DNA of 64,000 nt, from NCBI RefSeq assembly GCF_000735585.1, contig NZ_JNNO01000006.1, positions 58,712 through 122,711 on the forward strand. Reading direction: 5' to 3'. The DNA comes from Devosia sp. LC5. GTDB taxonomy: Bacteria; Pseudomonadota; Alphaproteobacteria; Rhizobiales; Devosiaceae. The position numbers and the translations under genes were made by a program. The notes below the pieces were generated by a model that worked only from the letters and a program-made list of their open reading frames with translations, made no database searches and had not been told where the DNA came from. The stretch's first letter is position 1. Each line of letters begins with the position of its first letter. Positions 1-8,871 of this stretch are shown here, piece by piece.

Positions 1-527
1 GCCAGATCGTGCTCAACTACTTTCTCCTGGGGCTGATGATCCCGGTATTCGTGGCGCTTTTGCCGATCTTTCAATCACTCGGTTTTCTTGGAATACGAAA
101 TAGCTACTGGGCGGTGGTGCTCCCCCAGGTCGGCTTCCAGCTTCCCGTTGCCATCTATCTGTATGCCTCCTTTTTCAGGAGCATTCCCAACGAGTTGCTG
201 GAGGCGGCCTCGATCGACGGGGCAGGGGTGTTCCGCACCTTCTGGTCGGTTGCCGTGCCGCTGTCGATCAACGCCACCATCACCATCGTCGTCTACAACT
301 TCATCTTCATCTGGAACGAGTTCGTCTTCGCCAACACATTCCTCACCAGCGATGCGCTGAAGACGCTGCCGGTCGGTCTCAACGACTTCGTCAGCGACAT
401 GGGGCGCCGCGATTATGGCGCCACCTACGCCGCCATCGTCGTCTCGGTGCTGCCAACGGTGGCACTCTACCTCTTCCTCAACCGCCGGATCATCGACTCC
501 ATGACGGCTGGCGCCGTGCGCGGCTGA
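1..527 (+). CDS. Sugar ABC transporter permease, MalG type (5' end outside window)
   Basis: Inner-membrane permease of a binding-protein-dependent carbohydrate importer. The reading frame is open to the left edge, so only the C-terminal ~175 residues are seen. They hold four to five hydrophobic segments and the cytoplasmic EAA loop (EAASIDGAG, then about eight residues on a PLS), which docks on the ATPase. The C-terminus (RRIIDSMTAGAVRG) is typical of the MalG/UgpE half of such heterodimers. The next gene, 31 bp on, is an arabinofuranosidase and then comes the cognate ATPase, so an arabinoside or arabino-oligosaccharide is the likely cargo; that substrate is inferred from context only. The partner permease and binding protein presumably lie to the left of the window. 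Confidence 0.93.
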   Translation, partial: QIVLNYFLLGLMIPVFVALLPIFQSLGFLGIRNSYWAVVLPQVGFQLPVAIYLYASFFRSIPNELLEAASIDGAGVFRTFWSVAVPLSINATITIVVYNFIFIWNEFVFANTFLTSDALKTLPVGLNDFVSDMGRRDYGATYAAIVVSVLPTVALYLFLNRRIIDSMTAGAVRG

Positions 528-558
528 TCATCAACACACTCAACTATACGAGGGCATC

Positions 559-2028
559 ATGACTGCAGAATTCACCAGCATCGTCGCGGACTCCCGCCTG
601 GGCGGCCAGAAATGGGATCGGATGATCTTCGGTCACTTCATCGAGCATTTCCACACCCAGATCTATGGCGGTCTCTACGAACCGGGTTCGCCTCTGTCAG
701 ATGACCGCGGCTTCCGCATGGACGTCATCGAGGCAATGCGCGAACTCAAGACACCGATCATGCGTTGGCCGGGCGGCAATTACGTGTCGGACCACCACTG
801 GTACGAAGCTGTCGGCAGGGACCGCATTGCCTCCTACAACAAGGCATGGCGCGTGCCGGAGCCCAACACCTTCGGCACCGACGAGTTCATCGCCTGGTGC
901 AAGGAAGTCGGTTGCGAGCCCTATATCTGCACCAATGGCGGCAATGGCACGGCCGAGGAAATGAGCAACTGGGTCGAATATTGCAATGGTCGCTACGACA
1001 CCCGCTATGCCATGCAGCGCCAGCAGAACGGCAACCAGAAGCCATTCGGCGTCAAATACTGGGGCATCGGCAACGAGAGCTACGGCGATTGGCAGATCGG
1101 CGCCAAGACCGTCTCCGAATGGGGCCCCTATGTCGCCGAGTCGGCCAAGATGATGCGCGCCGTCGACGAGGACATCATCCTCTCCGCCGCGGCCGTACCG
1201 GACACCGAATGGACGCTGGCGCTGCTGCGGGCCGCGGGGCGCTATCTCGATCTCGTCTCCATCCACGGCTATTGGGACCGCCTCTCGCAGGTCGAAAACC
1301 CGTCCGACTACATGACGGCAATCATGCAGAGCGAAAATCCCGGCCAGATGATCACGCAGACGCGCAACGTCATCGGCGCGGCCGGCTTCACCGGCAAGGT
1401 CAAGATCGCCTTCGACGAGTGGAACCTGCGCGGCTGGCACCACCCGGACGGCACCGGTGACGACAAGATCAACGCGCGCGATCTCAACGACATCCCCCAG
1501 ACCTATACCATGGCCGATGCGCTGTTCTCGGCCTCGTTCCTCAATGCCTGCCTGCGCAATGGCGATGTGGTCACCATGGCCAACATGGCGCCCAGCGTGA
1601 ACACCCGCGGCCCGCTCTACGCCCACAAGAATGGCGTGGTGAAGCGGACCACGTTCCACACCATGAAGATGTATGTGGATCAGGTCCGCGAGCTGATGAT
1701 CGATGCACGTGTCGATGGCCCGCAGCTGACCCATGGCGGCAAGAGCGTTGCCAGGGTCGATGCCATTGTCAGCAAGGATAATGCCGGCACCACCGTGACC
1801 CTGGTCAACCGCGACCCCTCCGCCGCTGCTGGCTGCCGCATCGTGCTCGACGGCCAGGCGCTGCAGGGCGAGTTCACGGCCGATATCCTCGAAGGCGACT
1901 CGCCCGACGCCTTCAATTCGGTCGAGGCGCCGAACGCCGTCGTGCCGCGCCAGGCCGTCCTCGCAGATCAGGACGGCATCTACTCCATCCCGCCGCATGC
2001 GCTCTGCATGCTGCACATTCCGGCCTGA
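559..2028 (+). CDS. abfA: GH51 alpha-L-arabinofuranosidase
   Basis: Retaining glycoside hydrolase that removes terminal alpha-L-arabinofuranosyl units from arabinan, arabinoxylan or arabino-oligosaccharides. 489 residues, normal for intracellular GH51. The acid/base glutamate is seen at ~E173 in GIGNES and the nucleophile at ~E287 in FDEWN, the spacing known for this family; the C-terminal ~120 residues form the usual beta domain. There is no signal peptide, so it should act in the cytoplasm on imported oligosaccharides. It is wedged between the permease gene and the ATPase gene of an ABC importer (14 bp to the ATPase), which supports uptake followed by intracellular debranching. ATG start follows a GAGGGC-like ribosome site. 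Confidence 0.93.
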   Translation: MTAEFTSIVADSRLGGQKWDRMIFGHFIEHFHTQIYGGLYEPGSPLSDDRGFRMDVIEAMRELKTPIMRWPGGNYVSDHHWYEAVGRDRIASYNKAWRVPEPNTFGTDEFIAWCKEVGCEPYICTNGGNGTAEEMSNWVEYCNGRYDTRYAMQRQQNGNQKPFGVKYWGIGNESYGDWQIGAKTVSEWGPYVAESAKMMRAVDEDIILSAAAVPDTEWTLALLRAAGRYLDLVSIHGYWDRLSQVENPSDYMTAIMQSENPGQMITQTRNVIGAAGFTGKVKIAFDEWNLRGWHHPDGTGDDKINARDLNDIPQTYTMADALFSASFLNACLRNGDVVTMANMAPSVNTRGPLYAHKNGVVKRTTFHTMKMYVDQVRELMIDARVDGPQLTHGGKSVARVDAIVSKDNAGTTVTLVNRDPSAAAGCRIVLDGQALQGEFTADILEGDSPDAFNSVEAPNAVVPRQAVLADQDGIYSIPPHALCMLHIPA

Positions 2029-2042
2029 CGGGAGCGACGACA

Positions 2043-3083
2043 ATGGCTGACGTGAGCATTCGCCGATTGGGCAAGCAGTTCGGTGCCGTCAAGATACTCA
2101 AGGACGTGTCGCTCGACATTGCGGACGGCCAGTTCGTCGTTCTGGTTGGTCCTTCCGGCTGCGGCAAGTCGACCTTGCTGCGGACCATTGCCGGCCTCGA
2201 AGTGGTCGATGCGGGCGAGATCCGCATCGGCGACCGGGTGGTCAACGAACTGCCCGCCAAGGATCGCGACATCGCCATGGTGTTCCAGAGCTATGCGCTC
2301 TATCCGCATATGACAGTGGCCGACAACATGAGCTTTTCGCTCAAGCTCAAGGGCACGCCCAGGGACGAGATCGGCAAGAAGGTCGCCCGCGCCGCCGAGA
2401 TTCTCGACCTCGGTCCCCTGCTGGACCGGTTTCCGCGGCAATTGTCCGGCGGCCAGCGCCAGCGCGTCGCCATGGGCCGGGCTATCGTCCGCGACCCCAA
2501 GGTGTTCCTCTTCGACGAACCATTGTCGAACCTCGATGCCAAGCTGCGCGTGCAGATGCGAGCCGAGATCAAGGAACTGCACCAGCGGCTCGGCACCACC
2601 ACCATCTACGTCACCCACGACCAGGTGGAGGCCATGACCATGGCCGACGTCATCGTGGTGATGCGCGATGGCATCATCGAGCAGTCCGGCACGCCGCTGG
2701 AACTCTACGATCATCCCCGGAACCTTTTCGTCGCTGAATTCATCGGCTCTCCCGCGATGAATTTCATCAGCGGCAAAGCCGGGCCCGACGGCTTCACCAC
2801 CGACGACGGACTGGTCTTGCCGGCTGGAACCGTTCCTGCTGGTGTGGTTACCTATGGCATCCGCCCGGAAGACCTGGTGCCGCATAGCGATGGTCTCGAG
2901 GTCGAGGTGGTCGTGGTCGAGCCCACCGGCCCCGAGACCCACATCATCGGGCGCCTGGGCAAGCACAGTGTTTCGGCGGTCATCAGGGATCGGATCGACG
3001 TGAAGCCCGGCGACCGCATCCGTCTTCTGCCGAGCGCCGCGCGGGCGCACTTCTATGGCGAAGACGGCTCGCGGTTGAACTAA
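2043..3083 (+). CDS. Sugar ABC transporter ATPase, UgpC/MsmK type
   Basis: ATP-binding subunit that powers the sugar importer whose permease lies at the left edge. 346 residues, the usual size of the CUT1 ATPases. Visible motifs are Walker A (GPSGCGKST, about residues 36-44), the signature LSGGQRQR near 134, Walker B with DEPLSNLDA, and the switch histidine in THDQ. After residue ~235 comes the regulatory TOBE/OB domain typical of MalK/UgpC. Ribosome site GGGAGCGACGAC precedes the ATG. It is one of three such ATPases in this window; the others start at 11,795 (minus) and 44,833 (plus), each inside its own operon. Confidence 0.95.
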   Translation: MADVSIRRLGKQFGAVKILKDVSLDIADGQFVVLVGPSGCGKSTLLRTIAGLEVVDAGEIRIGDRVVNELPAKDRDIAMVFQSYALYPHMTVADNMSFSLKLKGTPRDEIGKKVARAAEILDLGPLLDRFPRQLSGGQRQRVAMGRAIVRDPKVFLFDEPLSNLDAKLRVQMRAEIKELHQRLGTTTIYVTHDQVEAMTMADVIVVMRDGIIEQSGTPLELYDHPRNLFVAEFIGSPAMNFISGKAGPDGFTTDDGLVLPAGTVPAGVVTYGIRPEDLVPHSDGLEVEVVVVEPTGPETHIIGRLGKHSVSAVIRDRIDVKPGDRIRLLPSAARAHFYGEDGSRLN

Positions 3084-3132
3084 GGTGCAGGCATATTCGC
3101 TGCAACCATCGTTGGAAGTGAGGAAACTGAGT

Positions 3133-3864
3133 ATGTCGGAATCTCTGCAGGGCAAGATCGCGGTCATCACCGGCGCGGCATCGGGGATCGGACTGGCCAC
3201 CACCACGGCGCTGCTGGGGCAGGGGGCAACAGTCGTTCTCGTCGACCGCAACGAGGCGGCTCTCGCCGAGCTCACGCAGATCCTCGGCAAGCAGGCCATA
3301 GCGCAGGTGACCGACCTGCTCGATACCGACAGCTGCAATGCCATGGTGCCCGAAATCCTCCGGAAGGTGCCTCATATCGACATTCTCTACTGCAATGCCG
3401 GCACCTATATCGGTGGCGATCTGACCGAGACGACGCCGGAGGCGATCGACCGGATGCTCAACCTCAACGTCAACGCCGTAATGAAAAACGTGCACGCCGT
3501 CGTGCCGCACATGTCGGAGCGAAAGACCGGCGACATCGTCGTCACCTGCTCCATCGCCGGCCACTTCCCCACCTACTGGGAGCCGGTCTATTCGGGCTCG
3601 AAATGGGCGATCACCAGCTTCGTCCAGGGCATGCGGCGGCAGATGATCCCCCATGGGGTCCGCGTGTCGCAGGTTTCGCCCGGTCCCGTTGCCTCGGCAT
3701 TGTTGGCGGATTGGCCGGAGGAGAACCTGCGCAAGGCCAAGGAAAGCGGCAGCATCATGGACCCAGAGGAAGTCGCAGATGCCGTCGTCTACATGCTGAC
3801 GCGCAAGCGCACGGTCACCATCCGCGACATGATCGTCCTGCCGACCAATTTCGACCGCGTGTGA
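3133..3864 (+). CDS. Short-chain dehydrogenase, ribitol 2-dehydrogenase-like
   Basis: NAD(P)-dependent oxidoreductase of 243 residues. Rossmann motif TGAASGIG is near the N-terminus, then CNAG, and the catalytic YSGSK. The C-terminal block (VADAVVYMLTRKR followed by TIRDMIVLP) is what I associate with rhizobial ribitol 2-dehydrogenases, so the substrate may be a pentitol. An in-frame GTG start at 3085 exists, but the ATG at 3133 has a GAGGAAA ribosome site and puts the Rossmann fold at the usual distance, so I prefer it. It is 49 bp behind the ABC ATPase and 6 bp before another SDR, so the two dehydrogenases are probably transcribed with the arabinofuranosidase. Exact substrate unproven. Confidence 0.85.
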   Translation: MSESLQGKIAVITGAASGIGLATTTALLGQGATVVLVDRNEAALAELTQILGKQAIAQVTDLLDTDSCNAMVPEILRKVPHIDILYCNAGTYIGGDLTETTPEAIDRMLNLNVNAVMKNVHAVVPHMSERKTGDIVVTCSIAGHFPTYWEPVYSGSKWAITSFVQGMRRQMIPHGVRVSQVSPGPVASALLADWPEENLRKAKESGSIMDPEEVADAVVYMLTRKRTVTIRDMIVLPTNFDRV

Positions 3865-3870
3865 GGTGCC

Positions 3871-4596
3871 ATGAGCTTTGAGGGGAAATCTGTCATCGTC
3901 ACCGGCGCCAGCAAGGGCATCGGCAGGGCCTGCGCGTTGCTTCTCGCCCGCCGCGGCGCCGAGATCGTGGCTCTGGGCAGGACACAATCGGAACTTGACA
4001 GCTTGCGGGCGGAGATTGGCGGACGATCGATCACAGTCGATCTTGGCGATGCGGCAGCCGTGCGGCGAGCGATGAGTGAGGCGGGCACCTGCGATTTTCT
4101 GGTCAACAATGCCGGAACGAACGTTCTCGAAAGCGTACTCGATATGACCGAGGCTGGTTACGAGGCGGTGCTCGGCCTGAACCTCCGTGCTGCTCTCATA
4201 GCCAGTCAGGAGTTCGCACGCCGGCGGATCGCTGCAGGTGGCGGCGGTGCCATTGTCAACGTCACGTCCATTGCCGCCCATCGCGGTTTCCAGGATCACC
4301 TGTGCTACGCGGCGTCAAAGGCCGGCCTTGAGGCCGCGAGCCGCGTGATGGCCAAGGAATTGGGACCGCACAGGATCAGGGTAAATTGTGTAGCCCCCAC
4401 TATCACGCTCACAGACCTGGCGGCAGTGGCCTGGAGCGACCCGCAGAAGAGCGAGCCGATGATGGTGCGCCATCCCCTGGGTCACTTCGCGAGTGTTGAT
4501 GAAGTTGCTCGCATAGTGGGCATCTTGCTATCGGAAGACAGCAAAATGGTCTCAGGCGCAGTGCTCCCGGTAGACGGCGGATTCTTGGCGGTCTGA
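3871..4596 (+). CDS. Short-chain dehydrogenase resembling L-xylulose reductase (DCXR type)
   Basis: NAD(P)H-dependent SDR, 241 residues. It has TGASKGIG at residues ~11-18, NNAG, the catalytic serine in NVTSIA and YAASK. The C-terminal part (LGPHRIRVN, APTITLTD, AWSDPQKSE, HPLGHF, PVDGGF) closely follows the block shared by dicarbonyl/L-xylulose reductases. Together with the preceding ribitol-dehydrogenase-like SDR and a GH51 arabinofuranosidase this suggests polyol steps of pentose metabolism. Base composition becomes less GC-rich toward its end. It ends the operon: the next gene is on the other strand, and no clear terminator hairpin is visible between 4597 and 4666. Substrate assignment is inference from motifs. 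Confidence 0.85.
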   Translation: MSFEGKSVIVTGASKGIGRACALLLARRGAEIVALGRTQSELDSLRAEIGGRSITVDLGDAAAVRRAMSEAGTCDFLVNNAGTNVLESVLDMTEAGYEAVLGLNLRAALIASQEFARRRIAAGGGGAIVNVTSIAAHRGFQDHLCYAASKAGLEAASRVMAKELGPHRIRVNCVAPTITLTDLAAVAWSDPQKSEPMMVRHPLGHFASVDEVARIVGILLSEDSKMVSGAVLPVDGGFLAV

Positions 4597-4666
4597 CCTC
4601 GGAAAGTCATCGCCCCTAAAGCGGGCATAGTCTGATAGCTTCTACTGCTGCTTCCCGCTCCACCCC

Positions 4667-5590
4667 TCATCTTTGGAAACGGCGACGGTATTCAGATGGA
4701 GATAGGCCTACGATATTTAGGAATACTTTTCTGAAAGCGCCGCTATCTGCATAGCCCACAGACCATGCAATTTCTTCCACTGAATCACCACCGAACTGGA
4801 GTAGTTCGCGGGCTTTGCTCACCCGGAAGCGTTGAAGATATCCGGTCACTGTCAAGCCCGTCGCTTTTCGGAAGCGGCGTAGAAAAGTCCTCTCCTCAAG
4901 ACCGGATTTGCTAGCCAGATCGGGCAACTTGGCGTTCGTCGCGTATTCCGCGTGCAGCCGGTGCTGCACACCGAGCACTGCCGCGTCGCCATGGTTCAGG
5001 CGGGGTATGAAGTAACTATAATATCTCTGCTCACGCCCAGGGGGATCGACAAGTAGGGCTCCCGCAGTTGCCATCATCGCCGCGGTGCCGAGATATCGAT
5101 CAACCAGCTTTAGGCCTAGATCCGTCCATGCCATCATGCCGCCAGCAGTGATGATGTCACCATCGTCGATTATCAGCCGATCCACGTCGAGGTTCACGCT
5201 GGGATAACGGATACGGAACGCGTCGGCTGCCCCCCAGTGCGTGGTTGCCGATCGCCGTTCCAGCAGTCCGGTCTCACCCAGGATGAAAGCGCCGACACAG
5301 ACCGATGCCAAGGTCGTGCCGCCGGCGTGTAACTTGCGCAGCCCGCCGGCAAAGGAGCGTGCCACCCCCTCCGTTACCGGTCCTTCTTTGCCCGGAGGAA
5401 TGATGACTATGCTTGGCGTTCCGCTCTTTCCGGCCGGGACCAGTTGATCTCCTTTCACTCGCCACCTGGTCACTCTCAGGTTCGGCCTGTCAGGCCGGTT
5501 TGCCATCTCAAAGAGGTCAGTCAGCCCAAGCAGCGCAGCTTCTTGGGCTCCGGGGTACTCAAGCAAGCCAATATCGATGCCGTCACGCAT
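4667..5590 (-). CDS. GlxA-family transcription regulator (DJ-1/PfpI + AraC HTH)
   Basis: Regulator of 307 residues. The N-terminal ~180 residues form a DJ-1/PfpI-like amidotransferase fold with the nucleophile-elbow cysteine in ASVCVGAF; the C-terminal ~100 residues are an AraC DNA-binding domain with two helix-turn-helix motifs, the second containing EEIAWSVGYADSGAFRKVF. The frame is open far upstream, but an ATG at 5590 (MRDGIDIGLLEY) gives the standard family start; the upstream extension overlaps the divergent hydrolase gene and has no family likeness. It is divergent from the cysteine hydrolase at 5681, a common pairing in proteobacteria in which the regulator controls the hydrolase. Ligand unknown. 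Lower GC than its neighbours. Confidence 0.9.
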   Translation of the reverse strand: MRDGIDIGLLEYPGAQEAALLGLTDLFEMANRPDRPNLRVTRWRVKGDQLVPAGKSGTPSIVIIPPGKEGPVTEGVARSFAGGLRKLHAGGTTLASVCVGAFILGETGLLERRSATTHWGAADAFRIRYPSVNLDVDRLIIDDGDIITAGGMMAWTDLGLKLVDRYLGTAAMMATAGALLVDPPGREQRYYSYFIPRLNHGDAAVLGVQHRLHAEYATNAKLPDLASKSGLEERTFLRRFRKATGLTVTGYLQRFRVSKARELLQFGGDSVEEIAWSVGYADSGAFRKVFLNIVGLSPSEYRRRFQR

Positions 5591-5680
5591 ATGTCGTTTG
5601 CGATCCGTTTTTTGTCGATCCCGCCAATAGCGCGGATGCTCCTCTCGGTCCATAGAAAGAGATATCGAAAGGATAAAAAC

Positions 5681-6223
5681 ATGAGCAAGCAGGCAATCGT
5701 CGTCGTGGATTTTCAGAATGACTATCTCGCATCCGGATCCTGGCCACTGGTCGGTGTTGCAGCCGCGGTACAAAGAGCCGCCGAAGTGATCAAAGCCGCC
5801 CGCGCCAAGGAGGTGCCGGTAATCCACGTTCGCCACGAAAGCGCCGAAGGCGCGCCATTCTTCGTTGCGGGAACGGCAGGCGCCGAGATTATCCCTGCGG
5901 TCGCACCCGAAAACGGCGAGCAGATCGTTGTAAAGAACTATCCCAATGCATTCCGGGATACCCAACTCAAGGCGATGCTGGATGCTCAGGGTATCGAAGA
6001 TGTCGTCATCGTCGGCGCCATGAGCCACATGTGCATTGATGCCACGTCCCGAGCTGCGGCAGATCATGGTTACAAGGTGACTGTAATACAGGACGCCGCA
6101 GCAACGCGCGATCTGGAATTCAACGGCACGATCGTCCCGGCCGACCAAGTACACGCAGCCTTTATGTCGGCCCTAGGTTTTGCCTATGGCCGGGTTGTCA
6201 CCACAAAGGAGTTCCTGACCTAG
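5681..6223 (+). CDS. Isochorismatase-like cysteine hydrolase
   Basis: Cytoplasmic hydrolase of 180 residues in the isochorismatase/nicotinamidase superfamily. The catalytic triad is readable: D10 in VVDFQNDY, the lysine in VVKNYPNAF (about residue 87), and the cysteine in SHMCIDATSRAA. Members cleave amides or isochorismate; here the substrate is unknown. The start at 5681 follows a GAAAGGA ribosome site and sits just before the family's first beta strand. Divergently transcribed from the GlxA-type regulator 90 bp away, so likely its target. GC content is visibly lower than in flanking transporter operons, which together with the unusual spacer downstream suggests the pair was acquired together. 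Confidence 0.9.
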   Translation: MSKQAIVVVDFQNDYLASGSWPLVGVAAAVQRAAEVIKAARAKEVPVIHVRHESAEGAPFFVAGTAGAEIIPAVAPENGEQIVVKNYPNAFRDTQLKAMLDAQGIEDVVIVGAMSHMCIDATSRAAADHGYKVTVIQDAAATRDLEFNGTIVPADQVHAAFMSALGFAYGRVVTTKEFLT

Positions 6224-6585
6224 GGCAGGAGATTGTGGACCGCTCCCGGATAGGCGAGGCCTGACCACCGAACCGGTAGCAGTTCAATGTGGCGTTCTGG
6301 TCGAGGTAGGCGTTGCCGGGTTACGCCTCTGCCGCTTGCCTCCCTCAGTGGTGTTTCAACACCTCCACTTTGGTACACAGATGCCCTCGGGGGCGTCCAC
6401 CCCATAAGCTTTCGACGCCATTGGTGTCGCGTTGCCGACATCCTTGGATATGTCGGTTCTGGAAATCGGATGGACTATAATTATCTAATAATTTCAATGG
6501 AATAAGTGTTCGCAATTTTATCCCCGGCGCGCCACTTTATCTCACTCATGACTTTTCGACTTTGGCGGCCTCAACGCCCCTTCGG
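6224..6585. other. 362-bp gene-free spacer with a short hairpin; possible degenerate element
   Basis: No convincing gene. A minus-strand frame of 73 codons (6220-6441) is open but has no recognisable family. Within 6340-6370 lies the dyad GGTGTT-TC-AACACC beside CTCC-rich sequence. The right half (6470-6550) is AT-richer (TATAATTATCTAATAATTTC). The sequence around 6310-6400 resembles short intergenic segments I associate with other Hyphomicrobiales, but I cannot name a family. It separates the hydrolase from the convergent amino acid transporter. Confidence 0.4.
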
Positions 6586-7353
6586 CTAACTGCCGCCGAG
6601 TTCGGGATGCTGTGCCGTCAGCGTCGAGATAAAGCGTTTCGTCCGCTCGTCCCCGGGCCTGCCGAACACCGTTTTGGCGGGGCCGGCTTCCACCACTTCT
6701 CCGCTTTCGAGAAACACCACATTGCTGGCAATAGTGGCGGCCAGGCGCAGGTCGTGCGTAGCCATCAGCATGGTCGTGCCCTCGCGGGCGAGCTGGGCGA
6801 GGACTTCGACGACTTCACCGGCAAGCTGAGGATCCAGCGCCGAGGTGGGCTCGTCGCAGAGCAACACCTTGGGCGCGGGGGCCAGAGCCCGGGCGATGGC
6901 GACGCGCTGCTGCTGGCCGCCGGACAGGCTGGATGGCCAGGCATCGGCCTTGGCGGTCATGCCCACCTTGTCGAGCAGTTCGAGCGCCCGGTTGCGCGCC
7001 TGTTCGCGCGGCCATTTGAGCACCACCAGCATGCCCTCCATGACATTTTCCAGTGCTGTGAGATGGGGGAAAAGCTGGAAGTTCTGGAACACCATGCCGG
7101 TCTTGCGGCGCAGCGCCAAAATGGCGTCGCGGCCGATTTTGTTGCCTGAGGCAAAGTGAATCCTCGCGTCATCGATGCGGACTTCGCCTGATTGCGGCAT
7201 TTCGAGCAGGTTGACGCAGCGCAACAGCGTGCTCTTGCCGCTGCCCGAAGCCCCAATCAGGGCGGTTACACCGCCCTCGGGCACGGCCACGCTGACGCCC
7301 TTGAGCACGTGATTGTCGCTAAAGCTCTTGTGGATGTCGCTCAGCGTGATCAT
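6586..7353 (-). CDS. Polar amino acid ABC transporter ATPase (GlnQ type)
   Basis: ATPase subunit of a polar amino acid importer, 255 residues, typical of the HisP/GlnQ group. Walker A GASGSGKST (about residues 34-42), Q-loop FQNFQLFPH, signature LSGGQQQR, Walker B LLCDEPTSALDP and ATHD are all present. No regulatory C-terminal domain, as expected for this class. It overlaps the permease gene by 4 bp at 7350-7353 and is the last gene of a binding protein - permease - ATPase operon. Specificity cannot be told from the ATPase. Confidence 0.95.
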   Translation of the reverse strand: MITLSDIHKSFSDNHVLKGVSVAVPEGGVTALIGASGSGKSTLLRCVNLLEMPQSGEVRIDDARIHFASGNKIGRDAILALRRKTGMVFQNFQLFPHLTALENVMEGMLVVLKWPREQARNRALELLDKVGMTAKADAWPSSLSGGQQQRVAIARALAPAPKVLLCDEPTSALDPQLAGEVVEVLAQLAREGTTMLMATHDLRLAATIASNVVFLESGEVVEAGPAKTVFGRPGDERTKRFISTLTAQHPELGGS

Positions 7354-8033
7354 GACGCAGCCTCGATGGAGCCGCCATAGCGCGAAAACCGCTGCTCAAG
7401 GCGCCCCTGCAGGCTCGACAGCGCCGAGCTGACCACCAGGTAGATCAGCGCCACCTCCACATAAAGTATCAGTGGTTCGTAGGTGGTAGCGACGATGCGC
7501 TGCCCGGCGCGGAACAGTTCGGGCACGGTGATCGCAGCGGCCAGCGAGGTGTCCTTGACCAGCGAAATGAAGGTATTGGACAGCGGCGGCACGGCGATCC
7601 GCGTTGCCTGGGGCAGGATGGTGCGGCGCATAGCCTGCGGCCAGGTCATGCCGATGGAATAGGCAGCCTCCCATTGCCCCTTGGGCACGGCGAGCAGCAC
7701 GGCGCGGATGATTTCCGAAGTATAGGCGCCGACATTGAGGGTGAAGCCGATCAGCGCGGCCGGGAAGGCATCCAGCACGATGCCGACACTGGGCAGGCCG
7801 TAAAAGATCAGGAACAATTGTACCAGCAGCGGCGTGCCCCGGATGATCCACACATAAAAGCGAACCACAGCCGCCAGGGGCCACGGCGCAAAGAGCCGCG
7901 CGACCGCCGCGAGGAAGCCAACGGCCAGTCCCAGCGCGAAGGACAATAGCGTCAGCGGCACCGTGAACAGCAGGCATGCCCAGAGCAGGGAGGGCAGTGC
8001 TTCGATCATCAGGGAAAACCAGGGCGGCATCAC
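7350..8033 (-). CDS. Amino acid ABC transporter permease (His/Glu/Gln family)
   Basis: Inner-membrane permease, 227 residues, about five hydrophobic segments. The conserved loop near residues 120-165 (EIIRAVLLAVPKGQWEAA, then LPQA) is the HisM/GlnP EAA region. A single permease in the operon implies a homodimer. Tandem start codons GTG-ATG lie at 8033 and 8030; either gives a normal N-terminus. A strong hairpin (8052-8080) lies in the 70-bp gap to the binding protein gene, which probably keeps permease expression below that of the binding protein. Confidence 0.94.
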   Translation of the reverse strand: MMPPWFSLMIEALPSLLWACLLFTVPLTLLSFALGLAVGFLAAVARLFAPWPLAAVVRFYVWIIRGTPLLVQLFLIFYGLPSVGIVLDAFPAALIGFTLNVGAYTSEIIRAVLLAVPKGQWEAAYSIGMTWPQAMRRTILPQATRIAVPPLSNTFISLVKDTSLAAAITVPELFRAGQRIVATTYEPLILYVEVALIYLVVSSALSSLQGRLEQRFSRYGGSIEAAS

Positions 8034-8051
8034 GCGAATTCCATCATGAAG

Positions 8052-8080
8052 AAGGACCGGCCGATTATCGGCCGGTCCTT
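8052..8080 (-). terminator. Intercistronic hairpin between binding protein and permease
   Basis: A perfect 14-bp inverted repeat around one central base (arm AAGGACCGGCCGAT). There is no T-run on the minus strand after it, so it is more likely an mRNA-stabilising or partial attenuation structure than a full terminator. Such hairpins behind binding-protein genes are the usual way to raise their dosage over the membrane subunits. Confidence 0.75.
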
Positions 8081-8103
8081 CGGGATACTACGCGTTCAGG
8101 CGC

Positions 8104-8871
8104 TTACTGCGAGACGTCTTCGCCAAAATACTTCTGGGAAATTTCGGCATAGGTACCGTTGGCCTTGATCGCGGCCAGCGCCTCGTTGATCGCGGCCAGC
8201 AATTCGGGCTTGCCCTTGGCCAGCAGCACGCCGGAGAAGTCGGCATCGGCGGCGGTCGCGACCACTTTCACATTAGCGTCGGGCTGCTGCTTCTTGAAGT
8301 CGAAGAAGGACAGGCTGTCATTGATGGTGGCATCGGCACGGCCCTGGATCACCAGTGCAATGGATTGGTCGAACCCTTCGGTGCCCACCAGGGTCGCGCC
8401 ATATTGCTCGGCCAGTTTGCCGAAATTGCTGGTCAGCGACTGGGCCGCACTCTTGCCAGCAAGGCTTTCAAAGCTGGTGATATCGGTATTGTCGGCACGC
8501 ACCACCAGCGCGGCCTTGGAGGCGATATAGGGCTCGGAGAAGTCATACTTGGCCTGGCGCTCCGCATTGATGCCGACCTGGTTGATGACCACGTCATAGC
8601 GATTGGCGTCAACGCCGGCGATCAGGCCGTCCCAGGGGCCCTCTACGAACTCAGGCTCGACCCCGATCTGCTCGGCGATGGCGCGGCCGATTTCGACGTC
8701 GAACCCCACCAGGGCCCCGCTGGCATCGTGGAAGGTGAAGGGCGCATAGGTGCCTTCGGTGCCGATGCGCAACGCGCCCGCCTGCTTGACGGCGTCGAGC
8801 GCCGACTGCGCAAATGCCGGACTGGCGGTGACCAGCAAGCCGGCGGCGATCAGTGCGTTCAAGAGTTTCAT
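8104..8871 (-). CDS. Polar amino acid ABC transporter periplasmic binding protein
   Basis: Periplasmic solute receptor of the PBPb/SBP_bac_3 family, 255 residues. A Sec signal peptide covers about residues 1-23 (KLLNALIAAGLL core, cleavage after AFA). Mature protein begins with the RIGTEGTYAPFTF block typical of glutamine/cystine/lysine receptors, followed by GFDVEIGRAIAEQ and VINQVGI. The frame is open upstream to 9114 but the ATG at 8871 has AAGGAG at the right distance and starts directly with the signal peptide. First gene of the operon with the permease (8033) and ATPase (7353). The family cannot be narrowed to one amino acid by eye. Confidence 0.94.
   Translation of the reverse strand: MKLLNALIAAGLLVTASPAFAQSALDAVKQAGALRIGTEGTYAPFTFHDASGALVGFDVEIGRAIAEQIGVEPEFVEGPWDGLIAGVDANRYDVVINQVGINAERQAKYDFSEPYIASKAALVVRADNTDITSFESLAGKSAAQSLTSNFGKLAEQYGATLVGTEGFDQSIALVIQGRADATINDSLSFFDFKKQQPDANVKVVATAADADFSGVLLAKGKPELLAAINEALAAIKANGTYAEISQKYFGEDVSQ

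Noticed and set aside
697..3344. Long minus-strand open frames opposite the GH51 and ATPase genes (up to 454 codons)
   Set aside because: They lie exactly antisense to well-supported genes, lack any family motif, and are expected in GC-rich DNA.
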